Part shown: in pieces, positions 24,999-37,300 of the stretch
Numbering within the stretch: position 1 is the stretch's first letter
Layout: each line of letters begins with the position of its first letter
Assembly: GCA_963922205.1 (NCBI GenBank)
Contig: CAWUHX010000100.1
Span: forward strand, 806,001 to 870,000
DNA length: 64,000 nucleotides
Source: Romanomermis culicivorax
Lineage: Eukaryota; Nematoda; Enoplea; Mermithida; Mermithidae
Direction: 5' to 3'
Made by a program: the position numbers and the translations under genes
The notes under the pieces: model-generated
Database searches by the model: none
What the model was told of the DNA's origin: nothing
The model's input: only the letters and a program-made list of their open reading frames with translations

Positions 24999-25129
24999 GT
25001 AGTAATTCAACCAGTCAAGATAGCGTGTTGGACTTTTTCATCATATAATGTATCCACTCCAGTTTTTTATGCCTAAAATTACATATCTATGTATAAAGTA
25101 TACGATGGAATTTACTCATTCATAACTAC

Positions 25130-25449
25130 CGTGAATTCTCATCTAAAAGTCGCGACTTAAACTCGAAACATATGGTCTAAAACTGCGACTTATACCCGTG
25201 GCCGATTTATAGATAAAACACCCCACCTATCAGAAAAACTACAACACTATGTCACTATGTACAAAATTAAAACGTTCGAAGCATTCAAGAATTTAGATTT
25301 GGTCGGTGGAATTTTCTAGAAACAACTAACAGTATTTTGAAGCGATTTATAGACGAGGGCGACTTGAAGGCGAATCCTACTAATTTCAGATGCGACTCAT
25401 ACTCGATGGCGAATTATACTCGAAGGCGACTTATAGATGAGGATTTACG
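25130..25449. mobile_element. hAT-like fold-back element (GCGACTTATACTCG units)
   Basis: Terminal repeats CGTGAATTCTCATCTAAAAG and GATGAGGATTTACG (inverted) enclose a series of GGCGACTTATACTCGA-like units. Flanks are ATAACTAC and ATAAATAC, a likely 8-bp target duplication with one change. Its length is 320 bp. Confidence 0.7.
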
Positions 25450-25659
25450 ATAAATACTACTGCCTTTTGAAATCAATTTCAATTCATTAAATTAACAGTA
25501 TTCTACAATTGCATTGTTAAATTGAATTTGGAAATTTTTCACCAACAATGAAAATTGAAACATCTGATATCTGAGCTATTGTAATATTCTGGCATTTTTT
25601 TGTTAATTTATAAGTAATCACATGTTATTTTCTTAAAGCTTCTTTTTTGTTTTTCTTTC

Positions 25660-25989
25660 TCACATATCATTTTTCCTTATGGCATGAATCTGTTTCACCT
25701 CTGCTCGCATTTCCTTAATTTTTCTAGACCTCCTTTCGTTTTTTGATATGTTTTGCACATCTGTTTTTTCGTACTTATTCGTGTATAAGTCTATTGTTTT
25801 TATTCTTGTCCACTCGTGGCCCTGTTGGCCAGTTGTAAATATTTTCGGTGTCTCATATTTTTTTCGTACTCCTAAATAAAAACATCGTTCTAATACAGAT
25901 TTTAGACGAACATAGGTCATTGAGTAGCCTGGACATTGTCCACCCTGAACCCAGACATCAATACTTCCTACTATCCATAGGCAAAACAC
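25660..25989 (-). CDS. hypothetical coding exon, Lys/Glu-rich tail
   Basis: An open frame of about 109 codons on the minus strand ending TGA at 25660, without a good ATG. It encodes a hydrophobic start, a QCPG motif, FYLGVRKKY and a charged tail rich in Lys, Glu and Arg. An acceptor-like GTTCAG precedes the GGTGGACAATG stretch, so it could be the last exon of a gene. I do not recognise the family. It may equally be a chance frame. Confidence 0.25.
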   Translation of the reverse strand: MFCLWIVGSIDVWVQGGQCPGYSMTYVRLKSVLERCFYLGVRKKYETPKIFTTGQQGHEWTRIKTIDLYTNKYEKTDVQNISKNERRSRKIKEMRAEVKQIHAIRKNDM

Positions 25990-26049
25990 TACACTATTAT
26001 CGCAGCACAGTTTCCAGGAAAATTATCATTCAGAAAAATCATTCAGAAA

Positions 26050-27035
26050 AATGAATCTTTTTCACAGTCTCATAATTGAGATGACAGGGGATGATTGGAC
26101 ACTATTTGAGATTGTTTTTGAGTTTAGCACCAAGAAAATTTTAAACTATTTTTTTCAAAATTTATGCGCGAAAATTCACATCTTTTTTCTTTTAAGGACC
26201 GCTCAAACTTTCAAGTAAGCTCGACGATCATGCATCGCAATGCAACATTTTCATTCCTCAAGTTGAAGTTCAAACTGTTGCAGTCAATCTAAGGCGTGCG
26301 CAAGTTATTTTTTATTTACATGAGCACTTTTTTCCATTTGAAAAAACTATAGTTACTGATAGATATATCTTGATGCTGAGATGGTCGAATCTACCATAGT
26401 GAATAGGACTTTATTACATATCCGAATGTCGAAATCAACATGCTCTTTATTGTATAGCTCAAGCCGATCTAATTGTGATTATTTGTTCTAAAATCTTGCA
26501 ATGATTGACTGTCTACTACTCAATACGTAAATTCCAGAACCTTTTTAGAAAAAAAACTGACTGCGGTTTGTCTCATTCGTAAGTTTAAAATTGTAATTAA
26601 AACATTAATTGAACTTTCATAGTAGTTGAAATTTATCGAATGGATGGATTGTCTATTCCTATCACACACAGGAGAGGATGCATGATGCAACAAAGTATTT
26701 TCTGATTTCACGAAAAGAAGGCTATGCTCACTTTTTTACGGATGAATTTTGAAATTTCAAACATCTCATAGAGCTGCAGGGATTTAGGTTTTATTAGAAG
26801 TTCCCGAATTTTCATGCAAAAAAATCCTGGTTTAAGAGGAATTCGATGTGAAGGATTTTTCCTGCTAGCAAAGAGCCACCAGCAAACTACGCACACGCCT
26901 CCAAGCAATAAAAATAGCTCGGCATTCCTGCTGCCTTCTCATACTCTTTCTTGTGTTAGCTTTTTTGTAAATGAAAGAATCTCACCGAGAAAACGAGAAT
27001 TATATTTCTTCAGCAAATACTAAAATTCTTTCGAA
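26050..27035. other. intergenic, nothing recognised
   Basis: AT-rich sequence between the hypothetical exon and the PEBP gene. Short frames on both strands show no splice or family support. An AG acceptor (ATTTCTTCAG) at about 27003-27012 precedes the PEBP start by about 23 nt and could be a trans-splice site. Confidence 0.35.
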
Positions 27036-28623
27036 ATGTCCGATGAAACATCGTCGAAATTTACCGAAGCCGAAATTTCGCCCCAAATAATACCCGTGCC
27101 ACCGAAAGCAAAATTAAATGCAAGTCAGAGCTCAAAGTGTCCTTTCTCTTTTATTTCCCTAAGTTAGTCGTAGCCAGGATCACAATTATAAAATCCCTGA
27201 AGGTTGATTCGGTTAATAAGTAAGAATTACTTTTTGCTTATTTTGTTCTTTAAAGCTGTAATAATAACGGCCAAGTTCACTGTCTCGTGACTATAAAATA
27301 GCAATGAAGCATGCACTTTTGGGGCACTAAATAATTGATAATTTTACTGTTATTAGTCACTTACTACGCACAAATTTTCCTGATCAACACTGTTCAATAT
27401 TAATTCATTTTGACTGTAATTAAATGTCTATAATACCCTCTCTATCTAGAATAACCGAGAGCATAATTCAGAGCAGTTTTCAAAAATCTTGAACTAAAAA
27501 AGTGTCACTTGTGACCAAGCGCAATGATGACTCATTTGATGGGTTTTTGAAACATAATCTTGAGACATTTTTAGCAATTGTTCAGAATCTGGCAGTTCTT
27601 TACCCTCCCTCGAAAAAGACATCCGCTGCTACATGTACACAAGTGCCTCCGTGACACAGGCGTGTTTAACTCACGACTGAAAATTTTCATTATTTACTTA
27701 TTACATTCCAGCTGACAAAAAAATGATCAATATCAAATTGGAAAACGTACCCAGCAAGGAGCTCGAGCAAATATATCAAATGTATCACCATTGACTCGAT
27801 AATTTATGATCCAATAGGAATACTGAAATTTAAAAAAAGGAATTGAAAATGCTTGGTGTAACAAGTTTACGTTGCTCGAAGCAGTATCACTGCCTTGATG
27901 AATAATTGGAGTGAACGCTTCATCACTTCCTACTTCAGGTCCAGTATTCTGGAAAGCCGTCAGTCGAACACGGAACACTTTTGCACTCAATCGATGCTCG
28001 CCATGGGCCTAAAGTTACTTTCGAAGTGACGCAGGGAAATTGGTACAGTCTTGTCATGATAGGTGCTCACTCTTTTAGACCATTTTTTGTACCATTTCAC
28101 AACTCTGATGTATTTAGATCCAGATAACCTGAGCCGAGAAAATTCGTCCGAAGCCGAATGGCTCCATTGGTTGATAGTCAATGCGCAATCTGACACGTTG
28201 GTGAAAGGAACCATGCCGAAAGCCATAATGGGCTACACGGGTCCTAGCCCTATGCCGAGGACTGGTACGACGGTTTATCGACTGACATATTGATTGTCCT
28301 TTTATTCAATCTATTTCAGGTCAACATCGTTATGTCTTCTTTTTGTATGATCAAGGCAAAAGGAAAATCACCCAACCTTTGATCAAAACAAGGGCTAAAT
28401 TCAAAGTCAGAGAATTTGCAGAAAAGCATAATTTAGGTGAAAATACAAAATAGTAATGCAGTATGCGTGGTAAGTAGTAGTAGTAGTAATAGTAATAACA
28501 ATGGTAGTAGTTGTTAGTAGTAGTAGTAGCCGCGTTTTTGTTGTAATTGGAATATTGAAAATTTTTCTGTTTTCAGGAAACCCCGTAGCAGGCAACTATT
28601 TCCTTTGCGAACACAGTGATTAA
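27036..28623 (+). CDS. PEBP-family protein (phosphatidylethanolamine-binding)
   Basis: Exons 27036-27119, 27939-28062, 28118-28264, 28320-28436 and 28577-28623; 519 coding nt, 172 aa. Introns 2 and 3 are 55 bp; intron 4 is 140 bp and holds a TAG repeat. PEBP hallmarks are visible: DPD at 70-72, WLHWLIVN at 84-91, GYTGPSP at 108-114, HRYVFFLYDQ at 121-130, and GNPVAGNYF near the end. These residues form the anion/ligand pocket in the family. No signal peptide, so cytoplasmic. Family members bind phospholipid head groups or act as kinase or protease regulators; the exact role here is unknown. Exon 1 ends at GCAAGT, so intron 1 would be a GC-AG intron joining PPKAKLN to VQYSG, which matches the family. 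An alternative 35-nt exon at 27712-27746 is possible. Confidence 0.88.
28468..28532. repeat. TAG/TAA trinucleotide microsatellite
   Basis: Runs of TAGTAG and TAATAA in the last intron of the PEBP gene, interrupted by a few changed units. Confidence 0.85.
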
Positions 28624-28921
28624 TTTTCGAATCACGTAATCGCGTGACGCATTATTTTGTATTTCTTGAACAAATTCTAGTTTATATGTTTCTCTTGTTA
28701 GAAAATATGCAAATTTTGGACTATATCTCAAAATTATATAGACTTCTTTGCGATTTATCGACTATAATACGAATCGCTTAATTTTTTTAGAATAAAGTAT
28801 AGATAAGAAAATTTTCAGGACAAGAAAAATGCGAAATAAAAATAACGACGTGACGGAATTTTCCAACACTCTGAAAAGTTAGTCATTTTAGTCTATCAGA
28901 ACTTCTAATAATTTGAACGAT

Positions 28922-31188
28922 ATGAAAAGTGTCCCCAGTTTTATTCCATTATTCTTTTCTTTTCTGCCATTTTTATTCAGTTTGTCTACCAATAAGTCTG
29001 TTTCTTCGAAAAAATGTCAGACCAACAATTACGTTGAATACGACGAAAGGTTGTGCCTAGGCGTTCTGTATTTCCGAAACAGGAAATTTTTCAATCATTC
29101 CGACGCCGAAAGCCGTTGTTCCGTCGATGATGCGACATTGATCCGATTTTTCAGTTCAAGAATGGAATTTTTGGTCTTGAATCGTTTTTTGCACATGAAA
29201 TATTTGAACAAAGTTGTTGAGGAATCCCGGATGAATTGTGTCCACTTTTGGGTCGGTTCATTCGCTGTTGATGCGGAGAAATCGGACATGTCCAGTACTT
29301 CAGGAGGCATGAGCGCCGCCCTATGTCCAGCCGTGAGATACTGCGCCGGTCAACAAGGTGCCTTCAAAGTCAAAATTCCTTGTTTTTCGAACAATAGCAA
29401 ATCAATAGTGGGCGGCGTCATTTGTCTGCAAATGGTCGACCGGAACAAAAATCCTTTAGGGAAAAAGCATTCTACGACTGTGACAATCGCCGCCAAGGGG
29501 TCCGGAGCTAATTTGACCTTGGACTACAAAACAAGACATGCAGAAAATGTCGCTCTGGTAAATGAAGTCATAGAACCTAGAATCTTTTTGTTTATTAAGG
29601 TGGCATTTTAGAATGTTACTGATCTTGTCGACGATCAAGATTATGTCAGTCCGAAGGTCGGCCAAGAATTTGATGCAAACAATTCTAACGGAGTAATGAA
29701 TCAGAAAGAAAATTCTGCTATAGTAAATAACGAAACTATTCAAGAACTCGACGATACAGTAGCAAACAGTGAGTATAAATCCTACCATTGTGTTTGATTT
29801 TAGCCACGTGGTGCACTAATATTTAGGAAAAAGCCAATTTTATATTAAATTGATTGATTAAATTAAACTTCCAAGAAAAAAACAAACAATTTTAAATTTG
29901 CATTCGACGTTTTGGCATAAGTTCACATCAGAAGCGAATTCTAATTGCATCAAAGTCTACATCCCATAAATATCGGGGACTCAAGAAAGTACCGTTAAAA
30001 ATGTTTCGTTCAAAAGAGAAAAGGGCCAGATGTGCTTTGTATTTGAATATATACAGTATATTTTTCAAATGAGCCTCGGGGCGCACAAAGATATTCAGGC
30101 AGATAATAAACACTGCCGGACACGAGTTGACAGTAGCAGTAAGGCGAACGAATTGAGGAAAAACGATATCCGCCTGCGATGCAGGTTTATTGTCTGCTCA
30201 CCGATTTGTTTTGCTTGCCGAGGCTTATTTGAAATTGAATGGAAAATGAACGTAAAATGAATCATTTTGAAATTAGCCTGTTGAAATCGGGGAGCAGACA
30301 AAAAAATGCAACGGCAGTTGGAATCTTTTTTCTAACTGTCGAAGTTGCTACCGTCAACTAGAGAAAAAAGGTGTCCGTATAAGAGGGTTGTTAATTACTT
30401 ACATGAACATCTTCCTGTGCTCCGGAGGCTCATTTGGAAAAAAATAGACTACAAACTATACATAGGTCTGCATTTGACTGAGATAAATAGATTTCCGCAT
30501 GAGTATGAGTAGTTTTTTCTGAAATGCTTCTGAATAATAAAAGTGGAAAGCAAGTACTATTCAACATTTTTACGATTTCCGACTGCACCAGGAGTTACAT
30601 TGCACTTCGAATTTGTGAGCACTCTCAATTTATCTTTATCAATTTTTTAAATGAAAAATCTTACTGTAAAAACTTTGCGTAAATGATTTTGACGGTATTA
30701 CTGATTTTCATGATTTTTGCAATTTGGAAGCATTTTATAAAGAACAGACTACATCTGATATAAAAGGAGGATGATCAGAAAGTGCAAAAAATTTATGGTT
30801 GATTTGATAATCGAAGGAAGGCCTTTTCGATGTTATTTTCGAAAAAAAAGATGCTCTCAGTCTTACAAGTGAACTTGATAGCTCGATAATTGGTCGAGCT
30901 GCGGTTACTTATCTTAATTCGACGCTAAATTTAGTCACGATCTTGCAAGTGTCCACAAAAAATTGGCTGGTCAAAGAAAGGATAGTTGAACAAGGTAAAT
31001 CGCGCGATTCATCGGAAAAAGGTTTGTTATTAGTAACCTGTCTTTTAATCGCCGGATTGATCGTTTTCGCCAGTTTGACCATAATTGCACGTTCGTTATT
31101 GAAAGTTAGGAAAATTCGAGAGTACAAAGTAACGGCACGTTTTTGCAAAAGCGAAGGTCAAGCGCGAGAAGTGATAGTTGGACAATGA
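28922..31188 (+). CDS. type I membrane protein with C-type-lectin-like ectodomain
   Basis: Exons 28922-29557, 29612-29768 and 30851-31188 (stop TGA); 1131 coding nt, 376 aa. I chose ATG 28922 because it opens a classic leader (MKSVPSFIPLFFSFLPFLFS). Residues 32-170 look like a divergent C-type lectin domain: cysteines 32, 45, 66 and 106, YFRNRKFFNHSDAESRC, and FWVG at 109-112. The calcium-binding WND is not visible. A long Asn/Asp-rich stalk with several N-glycosylation sites (NVT, NNS, NET) follows, then one membrane helix at about 323-347 and a basic cytoplasmic tail of about 29 residues. Intron 1 is 54 bp. Intron 2 (1082 bp) carries a MITE; its acceptor (GAAAAAAAAG) is weak, and one at 30820 also fits the phase. 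Probably a cell-surface recognition or adhesion receptor. Confidence 0.75.
30150..30450. repeat. repeat also present at 22560-22725
   Basis: Shared blocks include GTGTCCGTATAAG and CTCATTTGGAAAAA. Inverted short arms (GTCTGCTC and GAGCAGAC) frame its centre. It lies in intron 2 of the lectin-like gene. Confidence 0.45.
30508..30752. mobile_element. MITE, TATAGTCTG family, copy 5
   Basis: Left end GTAGTTTTTTCTGAAATGCT, right end GGAAGCATTTTATAAAGAAC then AGACTAC. The interior matches the copies at 5424 and 37989 closely. Confidence 0.75.
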
Positions 31189-31227
31189 AATTCTGATGCG
31201 GATATTTTCATGACATCCAATTTCAGA

Positions 31228-31345
31228 ATGTTTGATACCAATATTATATTCTCATTTTTAACGATCTGCGTTTGCATCATTAACTCAAAATTAGCACACA
31301 ATAAAGATGCGTTGATTGTACTCTGTCGGAAATACATGATTGAAG
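31228..31345 (+). CDS. first exon of a putative secreted protein
   Basis: ATG at 31228 lies 39 nt after the stop of the lectin-like gene, directly after a TTTCAG acceptor. The exon encodes a hydrophobic leader (FDTNIIFSFLTICVCIIN), then SKLAHNKDALIVLCRKYMIE, and ends at a GTAAGA donor in phase 1. Downstream exons were not identified. The acceptor without a local upstream exon suggests trans-splicing in an operon, or a fourth exon of an alternative transcript. Confidence 0.4.
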
Positions 31346-31494
31346 GTAAGATGGGTTTGGCCAATGTAGCTGAAAATTCTTTGAATCTGAAAAGAAAAGC
31401 AGTTTTTACAGTTTCTTTCATCCCATGACAGCTTTTCCTGGAAAATTCGAATAATTGTTGCTAATTAAGAAGAGTCCATCACTGCTAGAATCGA

Positions 31495-32335
31495 TGAGCT
31501 AAAAAAGTAGCTCTGAATTTCACTCATGTTGTTCAGTTTTTGACGCTGATTATCACGATGACCATTATTTTACACAAAAATCATTTTTCACTATGTTATG
31601 GTCCTATAAAGCCTATAAAGTTGCACAAATTTGCATAAAACCGCAAAAATGGTTGATGCTGCATATTCACTTACCATTCTGTCAGTTTGCATTTATTTTG
31701 TTCGGTTTTTTCGAACAATAGAGCACATATTGCGCTACAATTGTGTGTCATATTCAATGCAAAACAATGTTTATTAATTTGTTATTTTTATGAAGAAAAG
31801 AACGCAACAATTTTAAAATTCACCAATAAAAATTTCACACTTTTTTGCCTACAGTAACCCAAATAGGACGGACCGAACTCCTAATTTTGTCAGCTTGACG
31901 AGTAACCATGTGGCCTTCAATGAGTAGAAAATTAGAAACATAAAACTACCGTCTATTGAACAGTACTTCAAAGAATATCACCTCAGTATGTGTAAAAGTA
32001 ATTCGGGTGATAATTAATACCAGTACAAGTTAATATTTTTCTGGTGCCAAAAATGTACAAAAAACTTTGAGACGAATATGACATACAGTTGTGGCGCAAC
32101 ATGTTCTCTATCATTCGATTCGAAAAAAAATCGAACAAAATACAATGCAAACTGACGGAACGGTACGTGAAAATGCAACATCAATCATTTTCGCAGTTTT
32201 ATGCAGATTTGTGCAACTTTATAGGACCATAACATAGTGAAAAATGATTTTCGTGTAAAATAATTGTCATTATGATAATCAGCATCAAAAACTGAGCAAC
32301 ATATATAAAATTCAGGGCAACTTTTTCTCGGGTTA
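31495..32335. mobile_element. element with long terminal inverted repeats
   Basis: About 270 bp at 31495-31770 is repeated in reverse complement at 32065-32335 (for example ACTATGTTATGGTCCTATAAA with its complement, and GTCAGTTTGCAT). About 300 bp lies between. The total is about 840 bp, with no coding capacity seen. Confidence 0.75.
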
Positions 32336-32379
32336 TCGGACCACGCGTCCTTATAGAAAATGAGTCTTAAAGCAAATCA

Positions 32380-33180
32380 ATGGAATATCGAAACACAAAT
32401 GCAATGTGCAGTCTGACGGCAATTGAACGACTGGAAACCGAATTTCGACTCCCCACGGAGAGTGATGCAGCGGAGACGCAGGGTGGAAGTTCTCCTCGAA
32501 ATCGCGTTACACTAATGATAGAGTTCGAGAATTTGTTCTTCGTGATTGATCGCCCTTGATTAGGGAAAAACGAGGGCCACTCGAAAGAAGTCGCTACTTT
32601 CAAACATGATGTACAGCATTATTCCAAGATGCATCGCAAGAGTTTCAGGATGTTGAAAAAATCTAAATCCATTGATTCAAATCTAGCTTTAATAGTAAAC
32701 ATCTCAGCCAATTTTTACCCTCGGTGTGGCAATCATACAGCGGATGCGTTGAAATTCTGCATTTGGAGCAACACTGCAGCTCCGTCGAGAAAAGAAGACA
32801 GAATATCGCTTACGACTTATTCCTTTTTATCACTTACGGCTTTCCTGCGTAGGTATCTCACAAAACAAAATTTCACTCCAGACTTCCGGTTGAGTTTGTG
32901 CAGACCTGATAACATTTTCTTGAAAAACTATGTACAATAGAAAAATTTAGTAAATTATTGGAATCGAAGATAAAAGGCCCCCTCCCCATTTCGAGGGACG
33001 TCAAATCTAAATAACTGAACTGGAACCATCGCAGGCCTTTATCCGACTTCCGTCCAGTCTTCGATTGATAGGTGAACCGACCGGACTGGAAGCAGATAAG
33101 TGCTAGAGAACAGTTGTCCGAAGCGATTTGACTCAGTTCGTGCAAAAAGTGAACTGCTACTTTTCTAGCCTTTAACGCGT
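32380..33180. other. region with possible exons, not resolved
   Basis: On the plus strand an ATG frame at 32381-32560 (59 codons) and one at 32629-32940 look moderately protein-like. On the minus strand a frame at about 33175-32873 does too (HELSQIASDNCS, LRWFQFSYLDL). GC content is higher here than in flanking DNA. I could not assemble a spliced gene from any of them. Confidence 0.25.
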
Positions 33181-33440
33181 CTATTTATATTTCAAACGAC
33201 GCGCGACCCATTTCGTTTTTTTGATCGCGTCCGATCAATTCACGTAAAATCTGATCGGTATCAAGTTTATTGAAAAAAGGTAAAATTGGTGAGATTCGGT
33301 TAAAGACGCGCCGGGATTATCGATTGAAGAAAAAAATCAGATTTTTTCTCAAACGGCTAAGTTATGTTTCAAAAATCCCAAAAATATTTCGATTGAAACT
33401 TCTGAATAGATTGATAGAGATAAAGAAATAAATTTTACGA

Positions 33441-34344
33441 TTGTGTGCCGTTACCTCGACCATCCCTCTACGTCGACCGTTCCGTTACCTCGACTAATGT
33501 TAAAAATGTAACATGAAAAACGTCTTTTATCAACCGTCCCGTTACCTCTACCATCCCCTCATATCGACCGTCTCTTCACCTCGACTGCATATAAAGAAAT
33601 TCCTGAAAATTTAAAGTGATTATTATTTTCCCACGAGGGCACAGGCTGGTTTTCCCACGGTGCTTTACAAAGTTTAAAATCATGGGCAGTACCACGAACA
33701 TTTTATCAGTTGTTTTGGTGCTTTGTATGACAAATCTTAATTATTTTGCCCAATATCGAAGATTATGGACTAGCAATCTTTATACTTTCAAAATATCGCA
33801 AAATTAATTTGTTAAAATGGGAAAGTTTGGTTCATCCGGGTCATTTTCACATCTTTCAGAAGAATTTTGGAATCTAGGATAAATAAATGAAGAATTGAAA
33901 TTTGTTGGATTGCTATTTGCATTTCAACGTTTTGTGGTACAAAGTTTTGAAAATAAATTGAGACAGATTTTTTGATTAGCCCGAAAATGATTTAAGAGTA
34001 CTTAAGTAGCATTATATTTGCATCGTTTAGTTGCATCAGAAAACATACTGTATTCAGATTTCATAGTTTTACATTGATCTACTCTCATGCTGTAGCCTTA
34101 ATATTGTAATTAATGAGAAGTGCAAAAGTTTTCATACAAAAGCATACCATTTGATATAGACAGTCGAGGTAACGGGATTGTGATAAAAAATGAGTTCTTG
34201 AAATAAAAATACATTGGTCGAGGTAAAGGGAATTTAAAGCACTATAGTCGAGTCGAGTCGAGGTAACGGTATGGTCGAGGTAAAGAGATGGGCGAGGTAA
34301 AGAAATGGTCGAGGTAAGGGGACGGTTGAGGTATGGGGACACAA
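33441..34344. mobile_element. fold-back element with GTCGAGGTAACGG arrays
   Basis: The left arm (33441-33600) has repeats of CCGTTACCTCGACC. The right arm (34155-34344) has the complement, GGTCGAGGTAACGG, in about eight degenerate copies. Ends are TTGTGTGCCGTTACCTCGAC and GGTATGGGGACACAA. The centre has no transposase; a short frame at 33682 with a leader-like start is not supported. Confidence 0.75.
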
Positions 34345-37300
34345 CGAATTTTACTTTCTCGAAGTTTGATCAGATGATACGTGCAATGAATTTGCTTGTA
34401 AAAATTTCTCTCTCGAAATCATTGAGGCATTCGAAGAACTAATATCAATAGTTGAGCTACGCAACTTTTTTGAAAAGGTTTCTTTTGAAACGATGTTTGG
34501 TAAGTCTATTTGGTCACTACAGTATTGGGTTTTACGAAATAGTTGTTTCGGGTATCAATAATTTTTTGGAACATAGTTCTATTTTACACCAATAGCACCA
34601 ATTTCACACAAATAAAATGACAATTCGAATAGAGTTTTTCGAATAAGAATGCAAAACGCTAGCACTAAGATGGAATTTCGCCCATCTGGAGAATTGTATC
34701 GAGCAGAGCTGTAAAACGATGGCCTGATTCAGATAAAATTTTTCATCTTAATACGCATTCTTATGAGTTTTTCTGATATTTTTTGTTTTCTTACTGTATT
34801 GACCTTGAATTGGAGAAGAAACTGCTACGAATCCAAAACAGTTATGTTCGGATAATACGTTTCACAGTTTTCGTAGGTATCCTCACCACGAGTAAAATTG
34901 ATCATCTAAATCATACATGCACACCCCATACCTGAGACCCTGGCCACCCCCTGGCCAAAAAAAATCGTGAAAACACCCCCCTGAACTTTTTCAAGACAAC
35001 TTTTTTCATGATTTTTGTGCATATTTTGTATGAAAAACCGGCTTGTAGAACTGTTTTTGTTTTTTTTTGCTCACCCATCCCCCTACCCCCCTGGGAAAAA
35101 GTCCATGGACCCTATCCCCCCTGGAAAATTTTTGCCGTGCATGTTTGATGTAAATATGGTTTATCTGTATTAAAATGAGCTTCAGAATGCAATATAACAT
35201 GTAGCATAATGATAAACATGCATCGCACACTAACATTTTCTTTTCACAAGTTTTGGTCTCGATTCCTACAGTAAATAGAGAAAACGGCTACACGCAGATG
35301 GCTCACTATTTCCATGAACAATTTTTGTTTCGACGCTTATCTTAGGAAAAGGACACTGATATCAGCAAAATGAATCAATTATCACAAAAATTAGGAGGAC
35401 AAATGTTTAGCCTGAGAGGGGCAAATAGAGCATTTACTTCTTCCGAAAACGCTAACTTTCGAATACTAAGACCATTGGAAGGATCATCTGACGAATTCGT
35501 CAATTTATACATGTGGAATAATTGCTCGATATTGGGCATTTGACAGTACTATACAAAAGATTCTAGCTCATCAATTTTTTTATTTATTTCATTTCAATCG
35601 TAATAAGGAGTCCTCGGACTGACTGAGACTTCCTATGCTCTTTTGTTTGCGAGAATTATTCGTGGACAGAGTTTGTGTAAACAATCTCCCACAAATGATT
35701 GAGTTTCTGATGCCTCAAACTAGCTTATCAATACAGAAAAAGTCACTTTTCTTTATTTCGAATTGGGACTCAATTTGGTATATTCTATGTCATTGTGAGA
35801 TTGCACAATCCGATTTTTCTGCAGTACGTATTGATACAGTCAATCAAAATTTTCTTTTTCCCAGATGGAATGAATGAAATTTTGCATGGGTCCCTACAAA
35901 TATGAACAAATAATACCAGATGATTTTAGTAGTTTCAGATTTATATAAATTCATCTCATTTCGCTAGAAATTATTCGAACTTCTGAAATCAACTCGAGTT
36001 CTGATATGTGGAAAGTCATATCTTTTTACATGATCACTTCAAAGTATTTTCTTGATTTTGTTAAGACGAGAAAGGTGCGACTCAACGCCAAAAACATAAA
36101 GATCACTAAACACGGAAGAAAAATGCAAAACTTAGCCAGGTTATTGGACATATATGTTTTCTCAGTTGCTCTTGTTGTCCATACTTGCTCCATTTTTATC
36201 GTCTTTGAAATTTTTTTCCCTTCGAAAAATTGACACGCTGACGCTCGAATATTCAACTTCATCGATTTTCATATTGTAACGATATAAGTGCGACAAGATC
36301 GGATTTGGGGCATTTGATTGGAACGAAAGACTGCAAAATGTTTTTTATAGGACGTTGAAATCGGCACGAACAATCAGCAATAAAATTTCATTGCAAATCA
36401 ACCATTAGCATTTAGAGATAAGGCCGACGTCAGCTGTTCAATTTGTTTTCCGAATAGCAATCAATTATGTAACAGACTGAAAATTTTGAGTGAAATGATG
36501 CACACGTTTCAGAAGTCAACAAGTTTCTGGATATTGAAAAACTGAATTTCAGTGTAGGCTTTTTTCTCAATTCAGATATTCTTATTGGTCACAGACTGAA
36601 AAGCGAGTAATGTTTATTTCAGCATGTACATTACAGATCCAACAGATCATAGATTTGAGTAAAGAAACATACGAGCAAACTTTCTTGTGATAAATTGATG
36701 AGCAACTGATTTGATGAACTGCTGTCAAATCTTAATGGTTCTTTTTACTTAATTATCTTTACCTTTGATTTTTGGTATACGATAACGCATGAAATATACT
36801 TTCAGTTTATTTGTAAATACGAATAAATGAGCAAATAAAACAGACTTGACCACAAACTAATTCCCAGCTAAGACTGAAGAATCTCTAAAAATGTTTTCTT
36901 TTTCTATTTGCAGTTTCTTATCTCATTTGACCAGAGTCAAATGTTTACTCCAGTGGGTTGGTATCTTGGTATCTCCTTATTTGTCACAAGCATGAAGCTA
37001 GCTAATGGACTATCGAAAGTTTCACTCTGCTTATTTACGCTAGCATGAAACTAGCTAGAAAGTTTGCTCTATATTTATTTTATTTACAGTCTAGGTTCAT
37101 CCTGGACATTGCTTATCAAGTCGCATAAATTGTTTATCATGCGTTCCTCATGAATATTATTTTGAACAGGGTTTCTCAAACTCAACAAAATAAGCATAAA
37201 AGAATTACAATAAGAGTACAGTAAAAATACAAGAAATACAAAATGTAACATAATGCAGTTTTGTTATTTATCCTTGACACTACCAAGGCATACATATTTT

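Noticed and set aside
29456..29788. 110-codon minus-strand frame
   Set aside because: Antisense to exons of the lectin-like gene, which have splice, leader and domain support on the plus strand.
33616..33807. Plus-strand frame with a leader-like start at 33682
   Set aside because: Lies in the centre of the fold-back element 33441-34344, with no splice or family evidence.
36006..36262. Small membrane protein gene
   Set aside because: Frames on both strands predict a helix because of AT-rich composition; no splice or family support to choose one.
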